Shown one piece after another: positions 12,101 through 20,389 of a stretch of DNA of 64,000 bases. The notes under the pieces are model-generated. The model worked only from the letters and a program-made list of their open reading frames with translations, had not been told where the DNA came from and searched no databases. Source of the DNA: Trichodelitschia bisporula (lineage: Eukaryota > Ascomycota > Dothideomycetes > Phaeotrichales > Phaeotrichaceae); contig ML996700.1 in assembly GCA_010356995.1 (NCBI GenBank), positions 628,999 to 692,998 of the forward strand. Reading direction: 5' to 3'. Every line of letters starts with the position of its first letter. The stretch's first letter is position 1. Both the position numbers and the translations under genes were made by a program.

Positions 12101-14736
12101 TAGGCCGAGCGTCCAGTGCGCCTAAAGCGGGACGGACGAGGCATCGGCTTCGGGATGAATTTCGGTTTGGGCGCAGTCTCATGAGAAGCCTCAGGAGCCG
12201 GTTTATCATCCGCAGAAGAGTCGGAGGCCTCAGGCGAGGGTGTGCGTTCTCTCTCAACAGCTTCATCAATCACCTTCTCACTTTCCTTAGCATCACTATC
12301 AGTGTCGGAGCCCAGTTCGCTCAATGATGAGTCGCTGGCCTCCATGAGTTTCTGCACCTCCGTGGTGACTTTATCATCGCTCGTTGTTGGAGGAAATGAG
12401 CGCAGAGGAGTCTTGTACGTCTCAGAGAACTCCCTGTAGGTGGGGTACCCAGGGATGGAGGGGCGAGGCGGACGCAGCGGCTTGGGGATGAATTTCGGTT
12501 TGGCCATAGTATCAGAAACCGCACGAGCCGGTTTCTCATTCGAAGACTCGGAACGCTCGGAGGGCGAATCATGAACTTTCTCCAAGGCCTTTTCCTCCAA
12601 CGCTTTTTTCTTCAAGCTTTTCATCATTGCTCCCTCCATGGCCCTCACTTCTTCAGCGGTGGAAAAACCATCATCAACGGGGGAGGACAAATTACTATCG
12701 TCGGAGGGCAGTTCACCTGGAGCCGAGTCGCTGTTCTCAACATGTTCCTCATGCTCCGATTTAACAACACTTTCAGGCCTGGCTGGTTCTTTCTCTCCCT
12801 CATCGGAGGAAGGGCCATGGATTTCTCTAAAAGCTTCGTCGTCCTCGTTATTCGATGCGGGGCGATAGAGCTCCGAGTCCGGCTCAGGGGCTTCCTGGTC
12901 CTGATCCGTAATCGCCTCAGGAGCTGGAGGAGCCGGCGGCGTCAGAGCTGGCGGTGTCAGAGCTGGCGGTGTCAGAGCCCGGGGCGTCGGAGCCGGGGGC
13001 GTGGGAGCCAGTGGCGAGAGAGCGGGTGGGGTCTGCGCCTCTGGCGTCTGAGCCGGTGGAGTCGGCGTCTTCGGTGCCTTAGCCGGTGGCGTTAGCGTCT
13101 TGGGTGTCGGAGCCGGTGGAGTCGGCGTCTTGGGTGCCTGATCCGGTGGAGTCGGCGTCTTGGGTGCCGGAGCCGGTGGTGTCACCTTCTGCGGAGTTTG
13201 AGCCGGTGGCGTTGGGGTCTTCGGTTTCGGAGCCTCGGGCGTCGGAGCCTCGCTGACATGGTCGGGTGTAGATTCCCTAGAACTCTCTGTCCGGACATTT
13301 GTGCCGCTAGGGCTCGTCGTCTTCTCGACCCATTGCGCAGGAGGAGCTTTACCAAGGAAATTAGGAGGGTTCCTAACCCATTCAGGAGTGAGACGTGAGC
13401 TTGTCTTGGACTTCGAAGCGTCATTCTTGGGATCGGCAGCTGCGGTCTTCTTCGCTGGAGTAGTCTCATCAGCGGCAGACGCGGGAGCAGGCGCGGGAGC
13501 AGGAGCATCAACCGGAATCGCTGGCTCGGGAAGCTGAAGATCCTGAAGGGGAGGGGTGACAGCAGACACAGGAACAGACGCCAGGGTGGCGGAGACAGAA
13601 GTCGAAGGCAAATGTTTGTTCGAATCAACGGCCGAAATGAGCTTTCCAAGAATGTTCTCAATAGCCTTAGTGTTGGGAGAGATCAGCGGCGCCGGAGCCG
13701 GAGCCTGGGCAGGAGCCGGAGCTGCTGGAGCAGGCTGCACCGCGGTAGCACTCGAAGTAAACTTCTCAATGATCCGTCCAAGCGCTACGGCATTTGGAGA
13801 CGAGATCAGAGGGACCGGGGCAGGAGCCGGAGCCGCTGGAGCGGACTTCGCGGCAGAAACGGTCGAGGCAAACTTTTCAAGGATCTGTCCAAGCGCTCTG
13901 GCATTTGGAGACGAGATCAAAGTTACTTGAGCCGGAGCAGGGGCGAGAGCGGTTGTGGGAGCTGCGTTCGCATTGGATGTGACGGTGCCGGCAAGCTGCT
14001 CGAGCGCCCGGACCAAAGGCGACGGGATCGAGGGAGTATGGTTAACGACAATGACCGGCGTAGGATTGCGTCGAACCAAGGAGCGTCCACGGTGGTGAGG
14101 AGGAGACGCGGCGCGAGGGCGAGGACGGCCGCGAGGACTTGGGTCATCATCGTCATCATTGTTGTCAGATGGAGTGTCGTCGCGCGGCGCAGGTGAAAAG
14201 GGACCGGGAGTCTTGGGCTCCAGACGTGGCGGTGCCTTAAAGCGACGGCCTGGTCTGACATCAGGGTCGCGAGGCGTCGGATCGCTCGGTGGATTATCTG
14301 AGGAATTGTCAGGGGTCAATGTCTTAGACGGGGGAGACGGCGTGGTCGGTTTTGGACCAGGCTTACTTTCATCACCGGACGAGTCGCCATTGTCAGTTCC
14401 AGGCTTGCGCGTGATGTCCACTGGAGGCTGAGGCTTGGTGCTGTTGGCAAAATAGTTGCCATTCTTCCACAGGAAGATGTTGTCGGCAACTTTGCTCCGT
14501 CCATACTTTACCGCAGCCGCCAGCTCACTCTCGAGGTCGCTTGTGTCCATGATGGGAATGGGTGCCCGAGTCAAACGGCCGATGAAGACGATTGAAAGGG
14601 CCGAGAAAAACATGATTAGGAGCTGGGGAAAGAGAAAGGAAGCATAAGCTCCCTCAGAGAGGTGATCGTAAGCCATCGTATCAATCCGATACTGATAGGA
14701 GAAACCTGCGAGAGGTGTGTCGTTGGAAAACTTCAT
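6160..14736 (-). CDS. Giant disordered Pro/Ala/Lys/Glu-rich repeat protein with N-terminal membrane segment and RGG tail
   Basis: A single ORF of 2,858 codons with no intron. I do not recognise the family. Residues about 33-53 form one strong hydrophobic helix, then a small ordered-looking block follows (about 58-100, including AAVKYGRSKVADNIFLWKNG). The remainder is low-complexity: four SPN.RALGQILEKF units (13.64-14.04 kb); Pro-Thr-Pro repeats (12.92-13.25 kb); two KPKFIPKP...EF blocks (about 12.1 and 12.5 kb); two PLxPQFSGPPPA blocks (10.8 and 11.08 kb); a long Lys/Ala/Glu helix (9.83-10.39 kb); TTEDATTEE repeats (9.55-9.68 kb); three SSSEGE repeats (8.45-9.1 kb); and a Gly-Arg-Asp RGG/RGD-rich end (6.16-6.5 kb). 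A short motif S-[RK]-[WF] followed by a Gly/Asp-rich stretch recurs in the C-terminal half. A start at 14676 is also possible. The features suggest a membrane-tethered scaffold or RNA-binding protein, but this is inference. It is convergent with the CCDC174-like gene. Confidence 0.8.
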   Translation of the reverse strand: MKFSNDTPLAGFSYQYRIDTMAYDHLSEGAYASFLFPQLLIMFFSALSIVFIGRLTRAPIPIMDTSDLESELAAAVKYGRSKVADNIFLWKNGNYFANSTKPQPPVDITRKPGTDNGDSSGDESKPGPKPTTPSPPSKTLTPDNSSDNPPSDPTPRDPDVRPGRRFKAPPRLEPKTPGPFSPAPRDDTPSDNNDDDDDPSPRGRPRPRAASPPHHRGRSLVRRNPTPVIVVNHTPSIPSPLVRALEQLAGTVTSNANAAPTTALAPAPAQVTLISSPNARALGQILEKFASTVSAAKSAPAAPAPAPVPLISSPNAVALGRIIEKFTSSATAVQPAPAAPAPAQAPAPAPLISPNTKAIENILGKLISAVDSNKHLPSTSVSATLASVPVSAVTPPLQDLQLPEPAIPVDAPAPAPAPASAADETTPAKKTAAADPKNDASKSKTSSRLTPEWVRNPPNFLGKAPPAQWVEKTTSPSGTNVRTESSRESTPDHVSEAPTPEAPKPKTPTPPAQTPQKVTPPAPAPKTPTPPDQAPKTPTPPAPTPKTLTPPAKAPKTPTPPAQTPEAQTPPALSPLAPTPPAPTPRALTPPALTPPALTPPAPPAPEAITDQDQEAPEPDSELYRPASNNEDDEAFREIHGPSSDEGEKEPARPESVVKSEHEEHVENSDSAPGELPSDDSNLSSPVDDGFSTAEEVRAMEGAMMKSLKKKALEEKALEKVHDSPSERSESSNEKPARAVSDTMAKPKFIPKPLRPPRPSIPGYPTYREFSETYKTPLRSFPPTTSDDKVTTEVQKLMEASDSSLSELGSDTDSDAKESEKVIDEAVERERTPSPEASDSSADDKPAPEASHETAPKPKFIPKPMPRPSRFRRTGRSAYQEFMEKNRATSEQNRPAIETNPPAIETNPPATETNPPATETQEPVKGSDSPVSDDDSDAMEWQRTIEETIEKTFEEDSDEGSTPLPMRTSPSPPAGLPYVNSEDDIDDMLEHVGDESETSDVDAISPPASGPVPPPTPAPVVTPRPTYDPRLGRKIIPLRPSWVRPGTMTEFDREAAAPNREPLSSSGLAPPTPFAAPPLVPGARVPSVFDKPLDFTSKLPSLTKFIPQKADSSSSSSDADDDAGQGTKGGKKRPSVPLTAKHPNAVTFDNMLFEDLFRKKPDSPLSAPPTSTGPTGSAPTSAKLPPEIGAPQSFSLKKDKQFEFNLSGKAPKAKVPPKTPLLPQFSGPPPAKKPEASKPAAEVLKPTTQPEIPKQASQTTEPRPAAPGAAPPAPLPPATGASERFLLRKGKKFEFTPSSKAPKPKSPVKTPLFPQFSGPPPATKPTAAKPTAEAPKPAAEAPKPTPVVPESALRAPVPSPAVWEPRDTQSAKDDDDADDNDDSHNSLNEPPSSPVLNPQVTKEDLMNDLIEDFNRHSTRSSVPPQTSNQVPASTPSPAPAPTLDAPSSEEPLSRKQKKWRNLEEKKKEKKAAAMALAEKYKAEKAAAHLAAQEKQAAEKAAADKLAAEKAATDKLAADKAAAEKADAESARSKKVSSDRRKEAGECKKAELKAKKAAERQAAEDAHKAEEDAERQAAEKAAAARAIEEEIFEMAMRDATAAMDARKEMKRKEVERKAAEKRKQQETLEEEEMAKTTQQTESRTSANDDPPASYTNEEDFEKAAEKEADEGKAGEEEADERETGHEEDGHGEITEEVTTEDATTEEATTEDVTTEDISTEEVTTDDATVTPEPQVKHWDDLDSDEEGNFAEEYLKKTPIPESARTTPSTNSSDEPRPLPDRRPYIKSTLARRDAEEKQREESRERAQAKAAEMARSPATQTPAPEPAPTPTPALEPAPTPTTETLQEDDQAKANGEPDSESALPTLPPKPTESNPTEKSDQPLPTSTDDPAEGDSSSEGEIVDGPLNPRSDGKPLGSRWGDGGEYDLKYSESRPSKKPAPKRTESKRTTKSVPPPVDPKPIKKPGQPPPPVDPNPTEKPDRPPPTSTNDAVEGESSSEGEIVDGALNPRSDGKPLGSRWDEGSDYDLQYPESRPSKKPAPKPVDPKPTKKPDQLPPVSTDKPAEGDSSSEGEVMDGPMNEPYDGELGINSKWGPSGEYDLQHAKSKRTKKSAPRPIDPKPTKKPKRPLYTPPGKSKQGSTPTELEPAPTTPWGFPTKKRTRGRRRSVKKSAPTTAPTKPAPALASAPTEPAPAPASAPTEPAPAPGPKPAKKKLVAIKKPSPPLEECPPTPPSPVHTPAPPPVEPTWKAPTPPSMLEPTPTPSPSKPETAPAESAPAEPTPTPAPTATPLPPGKTPASALADWKNAPKIIQAADAANLRTFEEQLFEDLLQTPVKSSDVTQVHKKTSGGKAVSTETVKHTRATHSPTPPALSPSPAESSPAPSASPSPAKSSPTPTKSSSIDPNAKAFDPTSKPFNPNTKPFEPTTGKKPLGTLEDSRFAPENRTNNGQSTKPAPSKPAAPSAKPAWNRPQSGTSPSGAKPSPTPSSRQSSHTPSPAPSSGRSNPTPEKPATDNKKWSGVIDSKFAPGGEWDNRRDRQSGPAKGKGKGADGRGKGPHKPAPKPAPKPAPQAPEPPLKPALQPAKPAWSNGPPPSASPSPPKSGSTSSPSPTPPKSGPTPSPAPALPKSGPTPSPSPAPAKPTPTLSPSPTSPAKPSPTPAKPSPTPAKPSPTPTTSEPSSTEPSTTPSPAPSGLESPRYSTSAEPSSGKPQPTPEWSTVPPADRRAQRRENMQTTPTPAERNRGRGQGRGENRGRGGGGERGRGGDGRPREGHAGDGRPVTIGRGRGDSENRGRGDRRPRDDGGPRGDGRPGGEGRPRGDGRPGGDGRPRRDGRPGGNGGRPRGEGAERGEARGGGSSV
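6163..6520 (-). repeat. RGG/RGD-rich C-terminal repeat coding segment
   Basis: The end of the giant ORF encodes many degenerate GRPRGDGRPGGD-type units, arginine-glycine-rich and resembling RGG boxes of RNA-binding proteins. The DNA is a short-period imperfect tandem repeat seen on the plus strand as recurrent ggtcttcc(a/c)tca. Confidence 0.75.
8641..9066 (-). repeat. 300-bp tandem duplication inside the giant ORF (with an older third unit)
   Basis: The blocks at 8641-8766 and 8941-9066 are nearly the same sequence exactly 300 bp apart. Each encodes a copy of EGEIVDG.LNPRSDGKPLGSRW. A more diverged third unit lies at about 8440-8550 (EGEVMDGPMN). The 300-bp spacing keeps the frame. Confidence 0.85.
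13640..14040 (-). repeat. Four-unit repeat (about 115 bp each) inside the giant ORF
   Basis: Four divergent copies encode SPxxRALxQxxxKF followed by an Ala-Pro-rich linker, at about 14.02, 13.90, 13.78 and 13.66 kb. The amphipathic repeated helix is the only regularly spaced ordered-looking element in this part of the protein. Confidence 0.7.
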
Positions 14737-15250
14737 CGTTGCGGAAATGAAGAATTTGAAAACGACAGTGTGGTGTAGTTGTCAGGAGACGGAGCTCAGC
14801 AACAGAAATCGAGGACTATATCCTCAAAACGAGCAATCTTCCAAGACGCGCGGGCGCCGGTGCCAGGAGTTCGAAAACGGGGGGAAATGGAAAAACAATT
14901 GCAGCGCCTGCGCTGTCTGATGTTGCAAATGAGGGAATCAAGGGTGAGACGATAGCAACGTGACGTTGGATATGCCAAGGAGGTGGAAGCAACGAACAGT
15001 GTCCGAACAATTCCAAGGCCAATACCCGTGGGCTAAATAGTCCCGGGACAAAGGCTAAAAGCAACAATCAGTAGACAAGTGGCGATGCACAAGAGGGACA
15101 CAAGAACAAAGACACTCGAGCTGGTTGGGACGGCGTGACCACCAGAGGATGCCGACAACCACACAACAAAGGCCGACACAATGAGCGGTGAAAATCGAGT
15201 CCACAAGCAAGCGATCCAAAGGCCAGAGAGAACGAATGTTGATTGCATTA
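14737..15250. promoter_or_regulatory. Upstream region of the giant ORF
   Basis: These 514 bp lie between the giant ORF start and the DAP1 stop, with both genes on the minus strand. The region should hold the promoter and leader of the giant gene. I see no other gene and no motif I can name. Confidence 0.4.
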
Positions 15251-15715
15251 TCACGCGTCTTTCGCTTCGCTGCCCACGGCAACAAGCTTGCCAACAACCA
15301 GGTATTTATCCATGAAGCGCTCTTCCCAGCCTTTCAGCGCTTCCAATTGTTCGTCATCCAGGCCCTGAAGCGTATCCAACGGCCCGTTAAGGTCCTTAGT
15401 CAGCATGCTCTCGTCAAAGCTCCCGCAGGCCAGGCCACGACTGGCATCCCGTCCGGCGAAGTTGGCGTAAGGACCGCCGGGGCCATAGAAGTTGCGGCCC
15501 GAGCTGACGTCAAAGACCTTGCCACGCACAGCCAGGTAGACAGGCATACTGTTTTCACCATTATACGGGAGCAAGGTAGGCGGCGTGAAGGTCCGGAAGA
15601 CGACGGGAGGAGGGGGTGGGGGAATGGTAGCAGCCGTCTTGGGGCGTAGACGGAAGTAGACTGCCATGGCGAGGAGACTGAGCAAGATCAAGTTCAACGG
15701 GGTTGCGATGGGCAT
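15251..15715 (-). CDS. DAP1: DAP1/PGRMC-type membrane-associated cytochrome b5-like haem protein
   Basis: A 154-residue intronless protein of the membrane-associated progesterone receptor (MAPR) family. Residues about 5-22 form an N-terminal membrane anchor, and a Pro-rich linker follows. The cytochrome b5-like fold covers residues about 38-148, with the hallmark block FYGPGGPYANFAGRDASRGLA (about 81-101) including the tyrosines used for haem binding in PGRMC1. In yeasts, Dap1 binds haem and supports cytochrome P450 enzymes of sterol synthesis (Erg11 and Erg5), and its loss causes DNA-damage sensitivity. The same role at the ER is expected here by family. The length matches fungal Dap1 (about 150). 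Two TCACGTGA palindromes lie upstream. Confidence 0.95.
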   Translation of the reverse strand: MPIATPLNLILLSLLAMAVYFRLRPKTAATIPPPPPPVVFRTFTPPTLLPYNGENSMPVYLAVRGKVFDVSSGRNFYGPGGPYANFAGRDASRGLACGSFDESMLTKDLNGPLDTLQGLDDEQLEALKGWEERFMDKYLVVGKLVAVGSEAKDA

Positions 15716-15974
15716 CCTGAGAGCATTAGCGAGGGTGAAATTGATGATAGGGGTTCATACGCCTCCGCGGCCGGCGGATCGTAGGATTGACCTGAGTCTG
15801 GTTAGTAATGGCGCCCTGTCAGATTGGCAAGAAACACACCCATATCCTCAGAGTGCACAACGTCACAGCAGTTCAAGAGTGCGATATCACAAAAGCTGGT
15901 GGGGTGGATGGCACTTGGGAGTTAAAGTAGAGGGAGTGGGATGGCTTGACGTCGCGAGCTCCGCCTTGGCCTTA

Positions 15975-15982
15975 TCACGTGA
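15975..15982. promoter_or_regulatory. TCACGTGA palindromic E-box upstream of DAP1
   Basis: A perfect 8-bp palindrome 260 bp before the DAP1 start. Palindromic E-boxes of this kind can bind bHLH factors, including fungal SREBPs. Binding is inferred. Confidence 0.4.
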
Positions 15983-16126
15983 AACGGGATGACGTTAAAC
16001 GAAGATGGTGATGAGGATTTGGCATCTCAGAGCTGAAAGCTAGTCAACAGAGAGATTTATACATGATACAGTGAAAGATGAAGATTCATCTGCTACTCGT
16101 GAATACAATTTTCTTTGTGCTTCAAT

Positions 16127-16134
16127 TCACGTGA
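16127..16134. promoter_or_regulatory. Second TCACGTGA palindromic E-box upstream of DAP1
   Basis: An identical 8-bp palindrome 412 bp before the DAP1 start and 152 bp from the first copy. Confidence 0.4.
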
Positions 16135-17055
16135 TTCCGCGATACCCTTTCAGCTTCGTCTGCGACTTCATTGTCAATTCAACTCATCCTCTTCATCAAT
16201 CGACATGGTCTCTTTAGACTTCACGGAGGACTGAACCGGACAATAAGCCCAATTCAAATCAGCCTTCACTCAAGGTCTGAGAAGTTCATTCTCTCCGCTC
16301 TCAGCCGTCGCGATGCTTTGCCGCAGAAACGAGAGCGGCAAGACTTCAAAAATGTCCAACGACGTCGCAACCAACGCGACGTCATTCCTTAATATATAAT
16401 TCGTTATGTCTGAGAGGACCAAGCCGGTCAGTTCAAATGTTCTATAGTCCACTCCTGAGCAACATGTAAGCAGGAGCCGTCGCCTAGAAGTTTTGGCCTG
16501 ATTTATATCGCCAATGAAGCTAAGAATTTCTGTTAACCATCAAGTAAACGAGCCTTGCGCCAACCCAATTCTCAGAGAAGCCAGTGCCGTGGCCTGATAT
16601 TAGTGTCACAGAAAAGAGTATGTTGTCGACGAAGGCTTAAACTCACTGAACTCACCCGAATCCAAAAAATCACCTCGGTCGATCGCTGCACGAAGACTCG
16701 ACCTCTGACGCTTTACGTGAAGACCACGTCCTTCTTGGGGATTCTTGTTCCTCGACGATGCGATAGGCGAAGGGACTCTCGGAGTGAGGCCCATCCTCAA
16801 TGTAAGCTGAGGATCAGTATGTCATTCGCCGGTTCTGTATAGGTGGTATCAAGGAACCCATGGTAAGCTATGAATCGAGTGGGTTCTTCTGCGGACTTAC
16901 GAACAGACCTGCCGCTAACACCAGAACATTAATTTTCAAAGCAGCGTTCCTTACAAACCCTGAATGACGTGACTACTCACTCTGGATTTGGATATCGGTT
17001 GGATTGGAGTATAATGTACAAAAAGAGCCCTGTAGCTCCCTTACTACTTCATTTA

Positions 17056-19270
17056 TCACTCGAAACGCGCTGAAGGCGACGCCTGTTTGCGGGGCTTGAC
17101 ATCCAGAAGCCTCCCCAGACTCTGCCGCCCTCCAATACTCCTTTCCACCTCCTCCGATTTCACTCTCCCTCCTCTTTCCCCCTTCCATTCTCTTCTTCCC
17201 TTACCTTCCCTTCTCACCTCCTGTTGCCTTCCTTCCTTCCTTCCCCTTTCCACCCTCCTCTCAGCTTTCACACCATCACCAGCTTCTATCTTCTCTCCCT
17301 TTAACGTTGCCTCCTTCTCCTGCCCATGCTTTTTCGCCACCAGCTCATCCGTTATCACCGCCGTAATCTTGCTTTTTGCGTTCCGGAACTTTTCCTCCAT
17401 ATCCTTCCCATGCTCCGAAAAATCCCCGTGATCCAAGCACCGAGCACAGAGCCCATGCATCCAGCGCAACCTCTGCAACCACTCCTCCTTCTGACCCCCC
17501 GGCGCCTCCTTCAAATTCCTTATGCTTCCATCGACATAGTCCAGCAATCGCTCCACCCCACGGATGATGACCGGCTGGAATTTGCCGTCCAGCGCGAGCT
17601 TCATGTACATGTCCGACGCACTAGGATCGATTTCAGAAAGCCTCTCCTCCATAAGCAAGAACATCTCCGTCGCGTCTTTGATCGCCCTATGCGATATGCG
17701 GTTCCGCACCACCGTACTCATGGTAATACGGAACGTCTTCGCCGACAGCTGCATGTGTCCCATAGTGCTCTTCAAAAACGCAAGCGCCTCGCCGCTCGCA
17801 CGCGCCTGCCGCAATATCCTAAGGTAATAATGGCAGTTGTCCGAATCCGGCTTGATGTTGAACCCATTGGGGTCCGTGAATAGCTCCCAGTACTTCACTG
17901 CTGGGCCTTTGAGGAACATTTTCTGGCACGCCTCGAGCACAAGCGATAGTGTGCTATTTGAGGGACGCGCGTAGGTCAATACCGTGCCATCAGCTGGCAT
18001 GAGAGCCGAGCGCTGGACCGTCAGGCGCGCCGGCACAGGGGCAAATTCCTCGCCTGCGTCAGGGTCGTCTTCGTTGACGGGTGCGCGTTCTGAGTGGCCG
18101 TAAGGGGGTGGGAGGATTTTGCCGTCTGCGTCTCTCTTCTCGTGGCTGCGGAGGCTAGGGGCGCGACGGTGGATGTTCATCGTCTGCTTGAGAAGCGAGA
18201 ATACGTCATCCCAATCCTGAGGCAGCGTTCCGATGAGCAGGACGCGACCCATTGAGCACGCGAGGTTATCATCGACGGTCAAGAGGCCTTGGCGCCATTT
18301 GCTGATGATATCCTCCCACAGCCGCCGCGCTTGCATGACGGCTGATGCGAGGAGCTCACGTGCATCGGTGCCGTCGGTCTCCGCGGGCAGGCTTTTCAGT
18401 GCGTGCATTCGTATGGCGTGGAGGATCGTGGTGTAGGTTTGGCTATTCGCGACGACGGGACCAGTCTCTGGAATGGTTGCGACGACGCTCCAGAGGGCGT
18501 CCATGTCGTCTGCCATTGCGCAGGCTTTGAGGGCGGCGTTTATGTGCATTATCGACGGCTTAGTGGCGGATTTGGTGGATGACATGGAGTGGTAGATTGA
18601 TAGCGCCTTTGTTAACGCATTTTCAGCGTGCGCATTCGCTGCAAGGCCCTTGAGTAGGATGTGGTAGGTGTAGGCGTCCGGCGTCTGAGCGCGCTTCTTC
18701 ATCTTTGTCCGGTCAGCTAGCCATCCTGCTCCCCGGGCTGCATAATCGTACCTCATTGTAGATCTTGAGAGCAGCGTTTACCCGTCCATTCTTCAACAAA
18801 TGGTTGATCAAATGATTCCATGCCACCACGCACGACATATTTTTACTAGCCGCGCGCACCAACTCCGTTGCATCAACGTCCCTGTTTTCTCCGAGCAGAG
18901 CCAGCGTCCGAGCCGCCAACTTCATCGGATCTGGAAGCCACTCAAGCTCCCGGTGAATGCTTCCGCTGCTAAGGTGTCCGCCGGAGAAGCGCCTGTCAGG
19001 GTGCATACTTCCGGCATTGCCCTGGGGTGGATCTCTGAGGCGAGTGTCCCGCTCATTGTATTGATTTGTATTCGGCTGTCTGGGCTGCTGGGCAGCCTTT
19101 CCCCAAGCATCAGAGGCGGCGCGCCAGTCATCTTGGGGTTTCGCGCGGCCGGAGAGGTGCCCTCTGATTTTGAAGTCGAAGGTAGTGGGCGTAGGGGCCG
19201 CATAGGATCTTTGCCATTGCAGCTGGGGATTTCGGAGGCTTCGCCGGAGACAGGAGGAGCAGGTGAGCAT
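17056..19270 (-). CDS. Mitochondrial pentatricopeptide-repeat (PPR) protein
   Basis: Two exons, 18752-19270 and 17056-18702, with a 49-nt phase-0 intron, give 721 residues. The N-terminus (MLTCSSCLRRSLR, then RSYAAP) looks like a mitochondrial targeting peptide with a cleavage-type RSYA site. PPR-like helical pairs follow, such as VVAWNHLINHLLKNGRVNAALKIYNE and PDAYTYHILLKGLA, and continue through residue about 480. The last 90 residues are very basic and charged (KAERRVERGRKEGRQ), as is common for RNA-binding tails. PPR proteins of this sort act in mitochondrial RNA processing, stability or translation. I cannot say which transcript, nor whether this is the fungal CCM1/DMR1 orthologue. A foldback transposon ends only about 120 bp upstream of the start. 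Confidence 0.85.
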
Positions 19271-19380
19271 TGGAGAGCGCTGGGAGGGTTGGCGCAGATC
19301 GCGATGTTGTTGTCGATGTGAAATACGAGGGCCGGAAAATTATCCGATGCGTGGTCAGGTGACCGTAATGGTCTTTATCG

Positions 19381-20151
19381 ATTGAGGAATCGGTGAATGC
19401 CAAAATTAACTAAACACTTCAAGAATTGGACAAAATTAAACATCTTGAACTCAAAACACCTAAGCTAAACACTTGGCGTTTCTTTTTCATCAAAACGCTC
19501 CGATCTATAAGCCCTAGCCACACACGCCACGTATTGAGCGCACCCCCACCCCTAAACTAGATACCAGCCGCAACTGCCACACTAGCCACACCAGCCCCAC
19601 CAGCCGCAAAACCCCCCCCCCTGGTCCTTCCGCGTGCTCCGCTTTCGGAAGTACGTGATGCTTGGCATGGTGTTGAGTTTGAAGCTCAAACTTAATCGAT
19701 GTATATCTCGAGAACGAGTTGAGATATCGTCCTCGGAGTAGTCGGAATCGAATTCTAAGGTCTGCTTATACATAAATCTGACGCGTTTGGGGTTCATTTC
19801 TAGCTACCTGATTTACGTTGACTTTTTAGCTTTGAAAGTGAAACTTGATCAAGTTTCCTCAGCGAAAGCAAAGGATCATTTGGAGAAAAACACACTTAGG
19901 CCAGGAACTAGGTAGAGGCATAAATAAACCTCAAACGCGTTAAATGTACGTATGAACGGACTTCAGAGTTCGATTCCAGTAACTCCGAAGGCGATATCTT
20001 AGCTCGTTCTCGAGGTATACGTCGTTGAAGTTAAGCTAAAAACTCAACATCATGCCAAGTGTTTAGCCTAGGTATTTTGGGTTTAAAATGTTTTAATTTT
20101 GTCTAATTCTTGAAGTATTTAGTTTATTCGGTCATTCGCCCATTGTGGAAT
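19381..20151. mobile_element. Non-autonomous foldback element with long terminal inverted repeats (Mutator-like)
   Basis: The element 19391-20141 has inverted arms of about 235 bp at about 75-80% identity. The left arm is 19391-19477 plus 19661-19815, and the right arm is about 19902-20141. The spacer is about 90 bp and there is no coding capacity. Both arms carry ACTAAA(C/T)ACTTCAAGAATT near the ends. The flanks 19381-19390 (ATTGAGGAAT) and 20142-20151 (ATTGTGGAAT) match at 9 of 10 bases, as expected for a 9-10 bp target duplication. Long inverted repeats plus 9-10 bp duplications point to a MULE-derived MITE. Arm divergence suggests an old insertion. It sits in the 5' flank of the PPR gene. 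Confidence 0.75.
19478..19666. mobile_element. 189-bp insertion nested in the left arm of the foldback element
   Basis: The left arm is interrupted by 189 bp absent from the right arm. The interrupted arm reads CTTGGC at 19472-19477 and again at 19661-19666, while the intact right arm has one CTTGGCATG. The insert is C-rich (a run of nine or more C near 19612-19620) and GC-rich compared with the AT-rich host element. It has no ORF. It may be a small transposable element with a 6-bp target duplication, or filler DNA. Confidence 0.55.
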
Positions 20152-20389
20152 TGACGCGACGTCATTTTAACTCTCTCTGCACATTTCCGACGTCGTAGAA
20201 ACTCAACTTGCAACGAAGGCAATAATCCTTTTCTATCATGATGTAGACAGCATTATGGCAGATGTGTTCTCACGCACAACGTCTTAGACTCAACGATTGA
20301 CGACGAACGTTGGCTTCCCAAAAGAAACGCCGACGCCGATGTTCACCGACGACATTTCGAGTTACCAGGACAAGTGCAAATCAGCAGGT

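Larger units (their letters stand above)
15716..17055. other. Intergenic region, DAP1 promoter and PPR gene 3' flank
   Basis: These 1,340 bp hold no ORF I can support. Several short ORFs show no family features. The left part should contain the DAP1 promoter. Confidence 0.5.

Noticed and set aside
6160-14736. Giant ORF as a retroelement polyprotein
   Set aside because: No protease, reverse transcriptase, integrase or capsid motif, no flanking repeats. The content is low-complexity with a membrane helix and an RGG tail.
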